DNA of 64,000 nucleotides from Thermodesulfobacteriota bacterium. GTDB taxonomy: Bacteria > Desulfobacterota > GWC2-55-46. The notes beneath the pieces are model-generated. The model ran no database searches. It worked only from the letters and a program-made list of their open reading frames with translations, and was not told where the DNA came from. The stretch is taken from contig CP129479.1 of assembly GCA_030583865.1 (NCBI GenBank), positions 2,380,819-2,444,818 of the forward strand, given 5' to 3'. A program made the position numbers and the translations under genes. Below, one piece after another: positions 25,016 through 34,620 of the stretch (position 1 is the stretch's first letter; every line of letters begins with the position of its first letter).

Positions 25016-26533
25016 CTAGCCTTCGCTGAAGCCCTTAAGGAGCTTGGCCCTCGTCGGGTGCCTGAGCCTCCTTATGGCCTTGGCCTCTATCTGGCGCACC
25101 CTCTCGCGGGTTACGCCGAGAACCTTGCCGACCTCTTCCAGCGTATAGTCCTGCTTCTCGCCGATCCCGAACCTCATACGGAGGACCTTCTCCTCCCTCG
25201 GGGTAAGGGTCTCGAGGACCGAGTTCGTCTGGTCCGAGAGGTCCTTTTCTATTGCCGCGTCCGAAGGCGAAGGAGACTTCTCGTCCTCGATGAAATCGCC
25301 TAGCGAGCTCTCCTCGTCGTCGCCTATCGGGGTTTCGAGGGAGAGCGTCTGCTTCATCAGCCTGAGGATGCGCCTGACCTTCTGGATGGGGATGTCCATC
25401 CTTTCGGCTATCTCCTCGGGATAGGGCTCCCTGCCGAGTTCCTTGAGGAGCTGCCTCGAGGTCTGCAATAGCCTGTTGATGGTCTCTATCATGTGGACGG
25501 GGATCCTTATGGTCCTCCCGTGGTCGGCTATGGACCTTGTGATAGCCTGCCGTATCCACCATGTGGCGTAGGTCGAGAACTTGTAGCCCTTCTTGTAGTC
25601 GAACTTGTCGACGGCCTTCATGAGGCCGATATTGCCTTCCTGGATGAGGTCCGAGAACTTGAGCCCCAGGTTCACGTATCTCTTCGCGATGGAGACCACG
25701 AGCCGGAGGTTGGCCTCTATGAGCCTCTGCTTGGCTTCCCACATGTTGAAGTCGTGTATCTTTACCTGCCTTGCGATCTCGCGGAGGTCGCCCCTCTTCA
25801 TCTCGAGGCGCCTCATTATCTTCCTGATGCGGGCCTTTGCGCGCTCCTGCTTGCGGGGGCCTTTTTTCGACTCTTCGCGCTCGATGAGGTGCTCCAGGCG
25901 GACTATCCTCTTGACGACGCGCCTTATGATGTTGGCGCTCAGGTTCATGTCCTTCAGGAGCTTGTACGCGCTATCGGGCTTGCGCCTCCTGAGCCTTTCG
26001 AACTTGGCGAGCACCTCGTCCGTCGCCGCGGTAGCCTCTTCGGCCTGGTTTTCCTCGGCCTCTTCCTCTATGAGGTCGCGCAGCGACGCCTTTCCGGCTT
26101 TCACGCGGCCCACCAGCCTCAATATCTCTATGACCGCAAAGGGGCTGGAGAGGGTAAGCCTCCTGAGTTCGTTCCTGCTCTCCTCTATCCTCTTCGCGTA
26201 GACTATCTCTTCCTCGCGCTTAAGGAGCGGTACGGCGCCCATCTCGCGCATGTAGATCCTTACCGGGTCTTCGACCCGCTCCACTTCCTCGACCTCGAAC
26301 TCGCGCGGCTCCGCGGGTTCCTGGGCCTCCTGGCCGCCCTTTTCGGCGCTATCCACAACGTCTATTCCGAGCTCACCGAGGGTCTCAAGCAAGTTGTCCA
26401 TCTCCTCCACAGAAAAATTGTCCTGCGGGAACGCGTCGTTTATTTCATCATAGGTGAGAAAGCCTTTGTCCTTCCCTATGTCGATAAGGCCCAAAAGTTC
26501 CACGCTCTGGCTGTTTCCTGCTTTTTTGCTCAT
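25016..26533 (-). CDS. rpoD: RNA polymerase primary sigma factor (sigma-70)
   Basis: A 505-aa primary sigma factor. Region 1.1 at the N-terminus ([21 protein letters not shown]), region 1.2 [11 protein letters not shown], region 2 with [33 protein letters not shown] and [14 protein letters not shown] (-10 recognition), region 3, and region 4 with [28 protein letters not shown] (-35 recognition) are all present. The non-conserved insertion between 1.2 and 2 is short and acidic. Start ATG 26533 has AAGGAAGGG upstream. The usual neighbour dnaG is not next to it. Transcription is from a well-formed promoter at 26589-26617. Confidence 0.97.
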   Translation of the reverse strand: MSKKAGNSQSVELLGLIDIGKDKGFLTYDEINDAFPQDNFSVEEMDNLLETLGELGIDVVDSAEKGGQEAQEPAEPREFEVEEVERVEDPVRIYMREMGAVPLLKREEEIVYAKRIEESRNELRRLTLSSPFAVIEILRLVGRVKAGKASLRDLIEEEAEENQAEEATAATDEVLAKFERLRRRKPDSAYKLLKDMNLSANIIRRVVKRIVRLEHLIEREESKKGPRKQERAKARIRKIMRRLEMKRGDLREIARQVKIHDFNMWEAKQRLIEANLRLVVSIAKRYVNLGLKFSDLIQEGNIGLMKAVDKFDYKKGYKFSTYATWWIRQAITRSIADHGRTIRIPVHMIETINRLLQTSRQLLKELGREPYPEEIAERMDIPIQKVRRILRLMKQTLSLETPIGDDEESSLGDFIEDEKSPSPSDAAIEKDLSDQTNSVLETLTPREEKVLRMRFGIGEKQDYTLEEVGKVLGVTRERVRQIEAKAIRRLRHPTRAKLLKGFSEG

Positions 26534-26588
26534 AAACCCTTCCTTTACTTGCTTTCCCTGGGCAGAAAAATTATTTAATCCTAACATA

Positions 26589-26617
26589 ACTATAAGACAA
26601 ATGTCAAGCCCCGTCAA
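26589..26617 (-). promoter_or_regulatory. Sigma-70 promoter of rpoD
   Basis: Minus strand: -35 TTGACG (26612-26617), 17-base spacer, -10 TATAGT (26589-26594). The start site would be about 48 bases before the ATG. This is a close match to the consensus that RpoD itself recognises. Confidence 0.7.
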
Positions 26618-26661
26618 GCCATGCCAAGTTACCGATTTTACGCTCTTTTGGGCCGTCCCGC

Positions 26662-26690
26662 TTGACCTCGCAGCCTGGATGTGTTAAAGT
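26662..26690 (+). promoter_or_regulatory. Candidate promoter of the peptide ABC operon
   Basis: Plus strand: -35 TTGACC (26662-26667), 17-base spacer, -10 TAAAGT (26685-26690, 4 of 6 matches). It lies about 85 bases before the start of the binding-protein gene and is divergent from the rpoD promoter. Confidence 0.45.
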
Positions 26691-26775
26691 TTTTAATTCT
26701 AACATATTGTTCATTATAAGCTTTTTTACAGCACCGGTCAGTGACTTATGTTGCCCAGACGCACGTCAATTAAAT

Positions 26776-29025
26776 ATGAAGTTTATGGAGAGAGGAGCAA
26801 TCGGTAGGAACCTTCCCAGAGCCCTCGGGGCGCTGGCCCTCGCGCTATTGGTATTCATCGCAGGCTGCACGCCCAACGACCCGTACCGCCCGTCCGAACG
26901 CGGCAAGAACATCTTCTACACCACCTTTTTCGAGCCCCCCAAGCACCTCGACCCAGGCCGCGCCTACAGTTCCGACGAATACGACATAATCGGGCAGATA
27001 TACGAGCCCCCGCTCGAATACCATTACCTGAAGAGGCCGTATGAACTCAAGCCCCTCACGGTCGAGGAGGTCCCGGAACCCGTCTATTTCGGCAAGGACG
27101 GGCGGATGCTCCCTGCCGGAGCGCCGGCAGAGGCCGTGCACAGGGCCGTCTACGAGCTGAAAGTCAGGGATGGGATACTCTACCAGGACCACCCCGCATT
27201 TGCCCTTGACCGGGACGGAGACCCTCTTTACAGGGGCCTTGCGAATAGCGACATGGCCGGGATAAAGAATGTCTCTGATTTCAAGGTCAAAGGCACGAGG
27301 GAGCTTACAGCCGACGACTTCATCTACCAGATAATGAGGCTCGCGGACCCGCAGGTCGAAAGCCCCATACTCTCCATCCTTGAAAAATACATACTCGGGC
27401 TCGAAGAGTATGCAAAAGCCTTGAGGGCCGACCTGGAAGAGATAAGGGCCAAGAGGCGGGCCGAAGCCGGTTTCTCCTACAACCAGGCGGCTGACGAGAA
27501 AGAGAACCCCATCGTCCTCGACTACCGGAAGCACCCCTTCCCAGGGGTCGAGAAGATAGACGACCGCACGTTCAGGATAGTCTTGAAGACCAAGTACCCG
27601 CAGTTCGTCTACTGGCTGGCCATGCCCTTTTTCGCGCCCATGCCCAGGGAGGCCGCCGAGTTCTACAAGCAGGGCGCGCTCGGCGACAGGAACATGACCC
27701 TCAACAGGTTCCCGGTGGGCACGGGCCCGTACATGATGGAGACCTTCAACCCGAACATGGAGATAGTGCTCGCAAAAAACGGGAACTACCGACATGACCC
27801 GTATCCCGGGGCCGGCGAGGAGGGCGACGCCGAAAAGGGGCTTCTCAGGCACGCGGGAGCGGGCCTGCCTTTCATCGAGAAGATAATCTTCAAGCTCGAA
27901 AAGGAGGCCATCCCCAGGTGGAACAAGTTCCTCCAGGGCTATTATGACAACTCCGGCATAAGCTCGGAAAGCTTCGACCAGGCCGTCTCCATAGGCAGCG
28001 GCGGAAGGCCCGAGCTTACGGACGATATGCGGGAGAGGGGCATGAGGCTCCTTACGTCGGTCCGCCCCTCGGTCTATTACTCCGGGTTCAACATGCTCGA
28101 TGACGTAGTGGGGGGCTACACGCCGGAAAAGCAGAAGCTCCGGCAGGCCATCTCCATAGTTCTCGACTACGATGAATTCATCTCGATATTCAATAACGGG
28201 AGGGGCATAGGCGCGATGTCGCCTATCCCGCCGGGCATATTCGGCCACAAGGAAGGCGAGGAGGGAATAAACCCGTACGCCTACGGCTGGGACCCGAAAA
28301 GGAACAGGCCTGTCAGGAAGTCGCTGGACGAGGCCAGGAAGCTCATGGCTGAGGCCGGCTACCCCGGCGGAAGGACCCCCGGCGGAAGGCCGCTCGTCAT
28401 CACCTTCGACAACGCCTGGACCGGGGCCGATTCCACCCCGCTCATAAACTGGTACATAAAGAAGTTCGCGCTCCTCGGCATCCAGCTCGAAAACAGGACG
28501 ACCGACTACAACCGCTTCCAGGAAAAGATGTTCAAGGGCAACTTCCAGTTCTTCTCCTGGGGCTGGAACGCCGACTATCCTGACCCGGAGAACTTCTTCT
28601 TCCTCCTTGCCGGCCCGAACGGCAAGGTGAAGTTCCAGGGCGAGAACACCGCCAACTACTCGAACCCCGAGTTCGACAGGCTCTTCAAAAGGATGGAGAA
28701 CATGGAGAACGGCCCTGCCCGGCAGGAGGTCATAGACGGGATGATAGAGATACTCAGAAGGGACGCGCCCTGGGTATGGGGATACCACCCCGTTGCGTTC
28801 TCGCTCTTCCACGGCTGGGTGGAGAACGTAAAGCCCAACGCCATGTCGAACAACACGATGAAGTATATAAAACTGGACGCGGAGAAGCGGCAGGCGTCCA
28901 GGGACGAATGGAACAGGCCCGTAATATGGCCGGTAGCGGCGCTCATAGCCGTGATAATCATCGGGTCGCTCCCGGCCATAATAACCGTCCGCAGAAGGCG
29001 CGGCCTCGGCACGAAGGCCAGGTAG
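26776..29025 (+). CDS. Oligopeptide-type ABC substrate-binding lipoprotein (SBP family 5), with C-terminal membrane anchor
   Basis: A 749-aa family 5 binding protein, larger than the usual 500-550. The N-terminal signal ends in a lipobox (LLVFIAGC, Cys31). The core matches DppA/OppA-type proteins: FFEPPKHLDPGRAYSSDEYD, VGTGPYMMETFNPN, KLRQAISIVLDYDEF, and FFSWGWNADYPDPENFFF. The C-terminus has a hydrophobic helix PVIWPVAALIAVIIIGSLPA followed by the basic tail RRRRGLGTKAR, so the protein seems anchored at both ends. An inserted helical stretch with many charged residues lies at about 220-250. Genes for both permeases and the ATPase follow. The ligand is probably a peptide, but this is not shown by sequence. 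Confidence 0.88.
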   Translation: MKFMERGAIGRNLPRALGALALALLVFIAGCTPNDPYRPSERGKNIFYTTFFEPPKHLDPGRAYSSDEYDIIGQIYEPPLEYHYLKRPYELKPLTVEEVPEPVYFGKDGRMLPAGAPAEAVHRAVYELKVRDGILYQDHPAFALDRDGDPLYRGLANSDMAGIKNVSDFKVKGTRELTADDFIYQIMRLADPQVESPILSILEKYILGLEEYAKALRADLEEIRAKRRAEAGFSYNQAADEKENPIVLDYRKHPFPGVEKIDDRTFRIVLKTKYPQFVYWLAMPFFAPMPREAAEFYKQGALGDRNMTLNRFPVGTGPYMMETFNPNMEIVLAKNGNYRHDPYPGAGEEGDAEKGLLRHAGAGLPFIEKIIFKLEKEAIPRWNKFLQGYYDNSGISSESFDQAVSIGSGGRPELTDDMRERGMRLLTSVRPSVYYSGFNMLDDVVGGYTPEKQKLRQAISIVLDYDEFISIFNNGRGIGAMSPIPPGIFGHKEGEEGINPYAYGWDPKRNRPVRKSLDEARKLMAEAGYPGGRTPGGRPLVITFDNAWTGADSTPLINWYIKKFALLGIQLENRTTDYNRFQEKMFKGNFQFFSWGWNADYPDPENFFFLLAGPNGKVKFQGENTANYSNPEFDRLFKRMENMENGPARQEVIDGMIEILRRDAPWVWGYHPVAFSLFHGWVENVKPNAMSNNTMKYIKLDAEKRQASRDEWNRPVIWPVAALIAVIIIGSLPAIITVRRRRGLGTKAR

Positions 29026-29031
29026 GGCAAC

Positions 29032-30012
29032 ATGCTATCGTACATCATAAGAAGGATACTCTACGCCGTCCCCATAATAATCGGCGTGAACGTGCTGACC
29101 GCGCTCCTCTTCTTCTACGTGAACACGCCCGACGACATGGCCCGCCAGGTATTAGGGGAAAAGAACGTCACTCCGGCTGCCATTGAAAACTGGAAGAGGG
29201 ACCACGGCTACGACCTGCCGGCCTTCGTGAACACGGAGGAGCCGGGCTTGAAGAAGGTGACGGAGACGGTCTTCTTCCAGAAGTCCGTGCCGCTACTCTG
29301 GTTCGACTTCAGCAGGTCCGACCGGAACAATATCGACATCGGCCAGGAGATACGGACGCGCATGTGGGCGAGCCTCGCCATAAGCGTCCCAATGTTCATG
29401 GCCGGGGTGGCGGTGAACCTCTTCTTGGCGATGATGTTAGCCTATTACCGGGCAACCTACATAGACATATGGGGGGTTATTCTGGCGGTCGTCCTCATGT
29501 CCGTATCGACCCTCTTCTATATCATCGGCGGGCAGTACATACTCGGGAAACTCCTCCGTCTGTTCCCCATTTCGGGCTTTGACGCGGGGCTCCACTCCGT
29601 CAAGTTCCTGGTGCTCCCGGTCATAATCGGGATCATAGCGTCCATAGGCACGGGGGTCCGCTTCTACAGGACTGTTTTCCTCGAGGAGATAAACAAGGAT
29701 TATGTAAGGACAGCAAGGGCAAAAGGGCTCACCGAAGGCAGGGTGCTCTTCAAGCACGCGCTTAAGAACGCGATGATACCGGTCTTAACGAACGTGGTCG
29801 TATCCATACCCTTCCTCTTTTACGGAAGCCTTATACTCGAGACCTTTTTCGCCATACCAGGGCTCGGGAGCTTCACCATAGACGCCATACAGTCCCAGGA
29901 CTTCGCCATAGTGCGCTCAATGGTATATCTTGGCTCGATACTCTACATAATCGGGCTCATTATGACCGACATAAGCTACACCCTCGTTGACCCGAGGGTC
30001 AGGTTCGAATAG
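29032..30012 (+). CDS. Peptide ABC transporter permease (DppB-like)
   Basis: A 326-aa inner-membrane permease. MLSYIIRRILYAVPIIIGVNVLTALLFFY is the classic DppB/OppB first helix; the family EAA loop reads YVRTARAKGLTEGRVLFKHALKNAMIPVLT (about 223-252), which contacts the ATPase. Length is normal. It starts 6 bases after the binding-protein stop and overlaps the region before the second permease. Confidence 0.93.
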   Translation: MLSYIIRRILYAVPIIIGVNVLTALLFFYVNTPDDMARQVLGEKNVTPAAIENWKRDHGYDLPAFVNTEEPGLKKVTETVFFQKSVPLLWFDFSRSDRNNIDIGQEIRTRMWASLAISVPMFMAGVAVNLFLAMMLAYYRATYIDIWGVILAVVLMSVSTLFYIIGGQYILGKLLRLFPISGFDAGLHSVKFLVLPVIIGIIASIGTGVRFYRTVFLEEINKDYVRTARAKGLTEGRVLFKHALKNAMIPVLTNVVVSIPFLFYGSLILETFFAIPGLGSFTIDAIQSQDFAIVRSMVYLGSILYIIGLIMTDISYTLVDPRVRFE

Positions 30013-30019
30013 GAATGAA

Positions 30020-31192
30020 ATGCCAGTAATCCTAGCGACAGATTTCATAGTATTTTTCCTTGCCGGCGCGATTGTATACTTCGCGGTTGCCGTACGGAAG
30101 GACGGCGCCGCGGCTTCGGCCTGGCGGGAGATAAGAAAGAACAGGCTCGCCATGGCCTGCCTCGCGGTATTGGCGCTTTATTTTTCGGTTGCGCTGCTCG
30201 ACAGCATCCGCTACAGGGATCCGGTGATTGCCGAGGACGGCGTCCAGGCCAGGACAGCGGAGGGCAGCGCGATCTATAGCGCGCAGGCCCTGAGCCTCCT
30301 TGACAGGGCATTCGAGGGCATGAGGACAAACCACGAAAAGACCTACTCGGCCCCGCTCGCAAAGCACCTCTTCGTAAAGGAGAATATCGAGCTCCCGGAC
30401 GGGACTACCGTACGCGAATACGCGCCTCTCAAGCACCCGGGGGCGCACTGGCTCGGCACGGACAAGGTCGGAAACGACGTCTTTTTCAACGCCCTCAAGG
30501 GCGTAAGGACAGCGGTCGTCATTGGCGCGGGCACGACCCTCATAATAGTCCCGTTCGCTATCTTCTTCGGGGTGGTCGCAGGGTACTTCGGCGGCATACT
30601 CGACGACATAGTCCAGTACATATATACGACCCTCGCCTCGATACCCGGCGTGCTCCTCATAGTGGCGTTCATGCTCCTTTTCGGCACATCAGGCTACCAG
30701 GGCGGGCTCATATCCGAGGGGCAGTTGAGCCTCGGGGTCTTCGTCTTCAACGACCGGCTCTTCTGGCTCGCCCTCATATTAGGCATCACCTCGTGGACCG
30801 ACCTCTGCAGGCTCATAAGGGGTGAAACGCTTAAATTGCGGGAGCTCGAATACGTGCAGGCTTCGAGGGCCTTCGGAGTATCCAGGCCCGGCATAATCTA
30901 CAGGCACATCGTGCCTAACGTAATGCACCTGGTCCTCATAACCTTCGTCCTCCAGTTCAGCGCCCTTGTGCTCGCGGAGGCCATATTGAGCTACATAGGC
31001 ATAGGCGTGGGCCCGCAGATGGGGAGCTGGGGCAACATGATAAACACCTCCCGGCTGGAACTCTCGATGGACCCGGTCGTCTGGTGGAACCTTACGGCCT
31101 CGTTCATATTCATGTTCGGACTGGTCCTCCCCGCCAATATATTCGGGGACGCCGTAAGGGACGCGCTCGACCCGAGGCTCAGGTACAGGTAG
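30020..31192 (+). CDS. Peptide ABC transporter permease (DppC-like) with long periplasmic insert
   Basis: A 390-aa permease, longer than the usual 280-300. The start ATG 30020 has AGGA just upstream. An extra N-terminal hydrophobic segment (ATDFIVFFLAGAIVYFAV) comes before the normal REIRKNRLAMACLAVLAL helix, and about 85 residues (roughly 75-155, including HEKTYSAPLAKHLFV) are inserted before HWLGTDKVGNDVFFNAL, which is the conserved DppC site. The EAA loop reads YVQASRAFGVSRPGIIYRHIVPNV. The extra part faces the periplasm and may dock the large binding protein. Confidence 0.9.
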   Translation: MPVILATDFIVFFLAGAIVYFAVAVRKDGAAASAWREIRKNRLAMACLAVLALYFSVALLDSIRYRDPVIAEDGVQARTAEGSAIYSAQALSLLDRAFEGMRTNHEKTYSAPLAKHLFVKENIELPDGTTVREYAPLKHPGAHWLGTDKVGNDVFFNALKGVRTAVVIGAGTTLIIVPFAIFFGVVAGYFGGILDDIVQYIYTTLASIPGVLLIVAFMLLFGTSGYQGGLISEGQLSLGVFVFNDRLFWLALILGITSWTDLCRLIRGETLKLRELEYVQASRAFGVSRPGIIYRHIVPNVMHLVLITFVLQFSALVLAEAILSYIGIGVGPQMGSWGNMINTSRLELSMDPVVWWNLTASFIFMFGLVLPANIFGDAVRDALDPRLRYR

Positions 31193-31404
31193 CGCATTTA
31201 TCATTGTCATTCTGAGGCGAAGCCGAAGAATCCAGGCGCTGATGAACCACTACCGCCTGGAAGGCGGTAAGTTCAAAGTTTTGGTCGGCTGAAAGCCCGA
31301 CTGAATTTCCCCCTTTTCTAAAGGGGGACAAAGGGGGATTACAAATTGACTTTAAAGTAATCTCCCCTCCCCCTCTTTAAAAAAGAGGGGAACATGACAT
31401 CAAT
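31193..31404. other. Gap with repeat elements between permease and ATPase genes
   Basis: Contains a half copy of the TCATTCTGAG repeat (31205-31233), a small hairpin ACCGCC-TGGA-AGGCGGT without T-run (about 31250-31266), and the R2 copy 5. The R2 element ends just before the ATPase gene, so its GAGGGG may be part of that gene's ribosome site (spacing about 14, which is long). Confidence 0.55.
31304..31391. repeat. REP-like element, family R2, copy 5
   Basis: Full two-hairpin copy: CCCCCTTTTCTAAAGGGGG, then GGGGGATTA / TAATCTCCCC, then CCCCTCTTTAAAAAAGAGGGG. It closely resembles the copy at 1278-1358. It lies inside the ABC operon, where it could lower or stabilise downstream expression. Confidence 0.8.
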
Positions 31405-33285
31405 ATGGAACCTGTCATAAAAGTAAAAGACCTCCGCGCCTATTTCAAGACCCCCAAGGGGCTTGCGAAGGCCGTTGACGGCGTCTCGTTCGAGATACCG
31501 AAGGGGGGGACATTTGCCCTGGTCGGGGAATCCGGGTGCGGAAAGTCCGTTACCGCGCTCTCCCTCATACAGCTCGTGCCCGAGCCCGCGGGCTACATAG
31601 CAGGAGGGGAAATATTCCTTAACGGCAGGGACATAGTGCCGCTCGATGAGAGATCGAAAAGGGAGATACGCGGCAACAAGATCTCCATGATATTCCAGGA
31701 GCCCATGACGTCCCTTAACCCGGTCTTCACCATCGGCGACCAGCTCATGGAGACCATCGTCCTCCATCAGGGGAAGCGCAAGGGAGAGGCCCGGAAGGCG
31801 GCAATCGAGATGCTCGAAAAGGTGCATCTCCCTGAGCCGGAGAGGCTTTTCGGCGAGTACCCGCACAGGCTTTCGGGCGGGCAGCGACAGAGGGTTATGA
31901 TAGCAATGGCCCTTGCCTGCAGGCCCGACCTCCTCATAGCCGACGAGCCCACCACCGCCCTCGACGTGACCATCCAGGAGGAGATACTCAGGCTCATAAG
32001 GGAGATGAAGGACACCCTCGGCACAGCCGTCCTCCTCATAACCCACAATATGGCGCTCGTTTACAGGAACGCGGACATGGTCGGGGTGATGTACGCGGGG
32101 AAGCTCGTTGAGTCCGCCTCAACGCAGGAGCTATTCCGTAACCCCATGCACCCGTATACCATAAAGCTCCTTCGCTCCATACCGGGGCAGGAGAAAAGGG
32201 GCAAGGCGCTCGACACCATACCCGGCGCGGTCCCCTCGGCGGTCTCCTATCCTGCTGGGTGCCACTTCTCGGGCAGATGCCCGAGGGAGATGGAAGGGTG
32301 CGCATCGATTGAGCCGCCACTTGCCGAGAGGGCCCAGGGGCATTCAGTTGCATGCCACCTCCACGACCCTGGCTTCATGGACCGGCCCCATTCAAGGCCC
32401 TTGAGGCAGGAGCCGGACGCGCTCCCGCCTCTGGCAGTGCCGGCTTCCGAGAGGGAGACCATCCTTGAAGTGCGCAATTTGAAGACATGGTATCCCATAA
32501 GGAAAGGGGTGCTTAAAAGGACGGTGGGCCATGTGAAGGCCGTGGACGGCATCGACATTACCATAAGAAAGGGCTCGACCCTTGCTCTTGTGGGAGAATC
32601 GGGCTGCGGGAAGACGACCGCGGGCAAGTCAATAATTCAGCTCATAAAGCCCACAGGAGGGGAAGTCCTCTACAAGGGCGCGGATATCGCCGCGCTCGGC
32701 GAGCGGAGGCTCAAGACCTTCAGGTCGTCGCTCCAGATTATATTCCAGGACCCGTACTCGTCCCTGAACCCGAGGCTCACCGTTAGGGAAACAATAGAGG
32801 AGGGGCTCCGGGCCGTAAAGCCCGGCATGGGGAAGATTGAAAGGGCCGAGAAGGTAAGAAGCGTCCTCGAACGGGTCGGGCTCGGGCCAGAGGCCATGTC
32901 CCGGTACCCGCACGAGTTCTCTGGCGGCCAGCGCCAGAGGATAGGCATAGCCAGGGCCCTTGCCGTGGACCCCGAGTTCATAGTCTGCGACGAGGCGGTC
33001 TCGGCCCTGGACGTCTCGGTGCAGGCGCAGATATTAAATCTCTTGAAATCCATACAGAGGGACTTCGGCCTCTCGTTCCTCTTCATAACCCACGACCTCG
33101 GGGTGGTCGAGTACATAGCGGACGAAGTGGCCGTCATGCACAGGGGGATGATCGTCGAGCGCGGGACCACAACCGAGATATTCTCAAACCCCAGGCACGA
33201 CTACACGAAGAAGCTCCTTTCAGCCGTGCCGAAAATAGACAGCCGCCTCGCCGGTTTCTGGCATTTGCCGGGGCGAAGCCAGTAG
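31405..33285 (+). CDS. Peptide ABC transporter ATPase, fused DppD-DppF
   Basis: A 626-aa protein with two complete ABC ATPase domains. Domain one: Walker A GESGCGKSV (41-49), signature LSGGQRQRVMIA, Walker B LLIADEPTTALD, followed by the oligopeptide C-terminal domain with CHFSGRCPREMEGC (possible Fe-S or Zn cysteines). Domain two: Walker A GESGCGKTTAGKS (about 396-408), signature FSGGQRQRIGIA, Walker B FIVCDEAVSALD, where the usual DEP reads DEA. Such fused ATPases (YejF/GsiA type) energise peptide importers. It completes the four-gene importer. Confidence 0.95.
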   Translation: MEPVIKVKDLRAYFKTPKGLAKAVDGVSFEIPKGGTFALVGESGCGKSVTALSLIQLVPEPAGYIAGGEIFLNGRDIVPLDERSKREIRGNKISMIFQEPMTSLNPVFTIGDQLMETIVLHQGKRKGEARKAAIEMLEKVHLPEPERLFGEYPHRLSGGQRQRVMIAMALACRPDLLIADEPTTALDVTIQEEILRLIREMKDTLGTAVLLITHNMALVYRNADMVGVMYAGKLVESASTQELFRNPMHPYTIKLLRSIPGQEKRGKALDTIPGAVPSAVSYPAGCHFSGRCPREMEGCASIEPPLAERAQGHSVACHLHDPGFMDRPHSRPLRQEPDALPPLAVPASERETILEVRNLKTWYPIRKGVLKRTVGHVKAVDGIDITIRKGSTLALVGESGCGKTTAGKSIIQLIKPTGGEVLYKGADIAALGERRLKTFRSSLQIIFQDPYSSLNPRLTVRETIEEGLRAVKPGMGKIERAEKVRSVLERVGLGPEAMSRYPHEFSGGQRQRIGIARALAVDPEFIVCDEAVSALDVSVQAQILNLLKSIQRDFGLSFLFITHDLGVVEYIADEVAVMHRGMIVERGTTTEIFSNPRHDYTKKLLSAVPKIDSRLAGFWHLPGRSQ

Positions 33286-33292
33286 GAAGTTC

Positions 33293-33330
33293 ATGGCGGG
33301 CACAGTCTGTGGGCTGTGCCCGCCATTTCT
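33293..33330 (+). terminator. Terminator of the peptide ABC operon
   Basis: ATGGCGGGCACAG pairs with CTGTGCCCGCCAT, loop TCTGTGGG, followed by TTCT. It starts 8 bases after the ATPase stop codon. Confidence 0.7.
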
Positions 33331-33638
33331 CATCATTCTGAGGTGCAAGGCGGTCGAATAATCTCATACTCAAGCCTCGTCGCAAAAAGCCTTTTAACGC
33401 GCTGCCGCGCTCTTTTCGGGCATGAGGCTCCGCGCACTTTCCGCCTCCTTCCTCCGGGCCCTTATGTCGCTCGGCCTTTGGCCTCGCTCCTAACAGCCCC
33501 GCCTCGCCCGCCCCTCCCCCATCCCTATGTTCGCTATGCCTCATGCCCAGGTTGTTGTGAAAGACGGAACAAAAAACGCAATCGCGCTGCGCGCGCATAT
33601 TCTTTGTCTTTAACGGACCGAGGCGGTAGAACGCCGCC
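33331..33638. other. Gap with repeat pieces, no gene
   Basis: This part of the gap between the ABC operon and rpoZ has a half TCATTCTGAG repeat at the left (33331-33362) and the R4 repeat (33463-33580). The frames open here are short and inconsistent with any family. I see nothing else. Confidence 0.55.
33463..33580 (-). repeat. 117-bp interspersed repeat R4, copy 2
   Basis: Inverted relative to the copy at 23215-23331. The best-preserved part runs from TCGCTCGGCCTTTGGCCTCG through CCCATCCCTATGTTCGC; beyond it GCCCAGGTTGTTGTGAAAGA aligns with the other copy with regular mismatches. Confidence 0.7.
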
Positions 33639-33680
33639 AAAAAGAAAGGGGGCTGCCAAGGCAGCCCCCTCTTTGCTTTC
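33639..33680 (-). terminator. Terminator of the rpoZ transcript
   Basis: GAGGGGGCTGCC pairs with GGCAGCCCCCTTC and is followed on the minus strand by TTTTT. It lies about 26 bases downstream of the rpoZ stop codon. Confidence 0.8.
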
Positions 33681-33705
33681 CAATCCAGTCAGTCTTATTC
33701 CGGTC

Positions 33706-33918
33706 TTATTCCGCCAGCTTTTTCTTATTGCCCGGCTGCTGCGCAACGACCTTCCCTGCCGCGACCTCGCGGAGCGCCGTCACAACGGCCTTGTTGTCCG
33801 ATTTTATGAACGAGGGTGAGCCCTTTATGAGGTCTCTCGCCCTCTGCGCGGCGAGGTGCACGAGCATGAACCTGCTCGGTATCTCCTTCAAGCAATCCTC
33901 TACGGTTATCCTTGCCAT
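33706..33918 (-). CDS. rpoZ: RNA polymerase omega subunit
   Basis: A 70-aa omega subunit that helps assemble RNA polymerase. [33 protein letters not shown] and the later [16 protein letters not shown] are characteristic. It follows gmk and yicC in the common order yicC-gmk-rpoZ, all on the minus strand, and its transcript ends at the nearby hairpin. Confidence 0.95.
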   Translation of the reverse strand: MARITVEDCLKEIPSRFMLVHLAAQRARDLIKGSPSFIKSDNKAVVTALREVAAGKVVAQQPGNKKKLAE

Positions 33919-33983
33919 TTTAACCCCTCCTTGAAAAACAGGCTTAAATTATACAGTTTCGAGGGGCCGGTGTCAACCGCCCC

Positions 33984-34595
33984 CTATCCGACGAGGCCGC
34001 CGAAAAGCTCCTTGAGCTTACCGGCCATCCGGGACGACCGGGATTTTTCGGCGGTTATGACGGCTGAAAACTCCTCGAAGGCACGCCTCAAGTCGTCGTT
34101 TATTATCATATAATCGTACTCGACGGCCCTCTTTATCTCTCCGGCGGCTATGCCGAGCCTCCGACGTATCTCTTCGGTCGTGTCCTTGCCCCTGGCTATG
34201 AGCCTTTCCTCGGCTGCCTTTAAAGACGGCGGGAGCACGAAGACGAAGACCCCTCCGTCGAGCCTTTCCCTTACCTTTGCCGCGCCCTGCACGTCTATTT
34301 CGAGAATGACGCTTACGCCCTTCTCAAGGAGGTCTTCGAGGTCCTTTCTCGACGTGCCGTACCGCTTCCCGTAAACGTCTGCGTACTCGAGGAACTCTCC
34401 CCTTTCCACCATCCCTGCGAAGGTATCTTCGTCCACGAACCAGTAATCGACCCCGTTCACCTCTCCGTGCCTGGGCTTTCTGGTCGTGTAGGATACCGAA
34501 ATCCTCAGATCCGGGAACCTGTCCGCAGCCATCTTGCAGAGCGTGGTCTTCCCCGAGCCCGAAGGCGCCGAGACTATGAATGCTATGCCGCTCAT
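33984..34595 (-). CDS. gmk: Guanylate kinase
   Basis: A 203-aa guanylate kinase (GMP to GDP). The P-loop APSGSGKTT is at 10-18, the GMP-binding block SVSYTTRKPRHGEVNGVDYWFVD follows, then EYADVYGKRYGT and VILEIDVQGA. Length is normal. It lies 25 bases after yicC and 65 bases before rpoZ in the same direction. Confidence 0.97.
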   Translation of the reverse strand: MSGIAFIVSAPSGSGKTTLCKMAADRFPDLRISVSYTTRKPRHGEVNGVDYWFVDEDTFAGMVERGEFLEYADVYGKRYGTSRKDLEDLLEKGVSVILEIDVQGAAKVRERLDGGVFVFVLPPSLKAAEERLIARGKDTTEEIRRRLGIAAGEIKRAVEYDYMIINDDLRRAFEEFSAVITAEKSRSSRMAGKLKELFGGLVG

Positions 34596-34620
34596 TTACT
34601 CTCTTCCTCTCAGGCCGGCG

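Noticed and set aside
33134-33640. Open minus-strand frame of 168 codons in the gap before rpoZ
   Set aside because: It runs through a terminator, the R4 repeat and the end of the ABC ATPase gene and has no family features.
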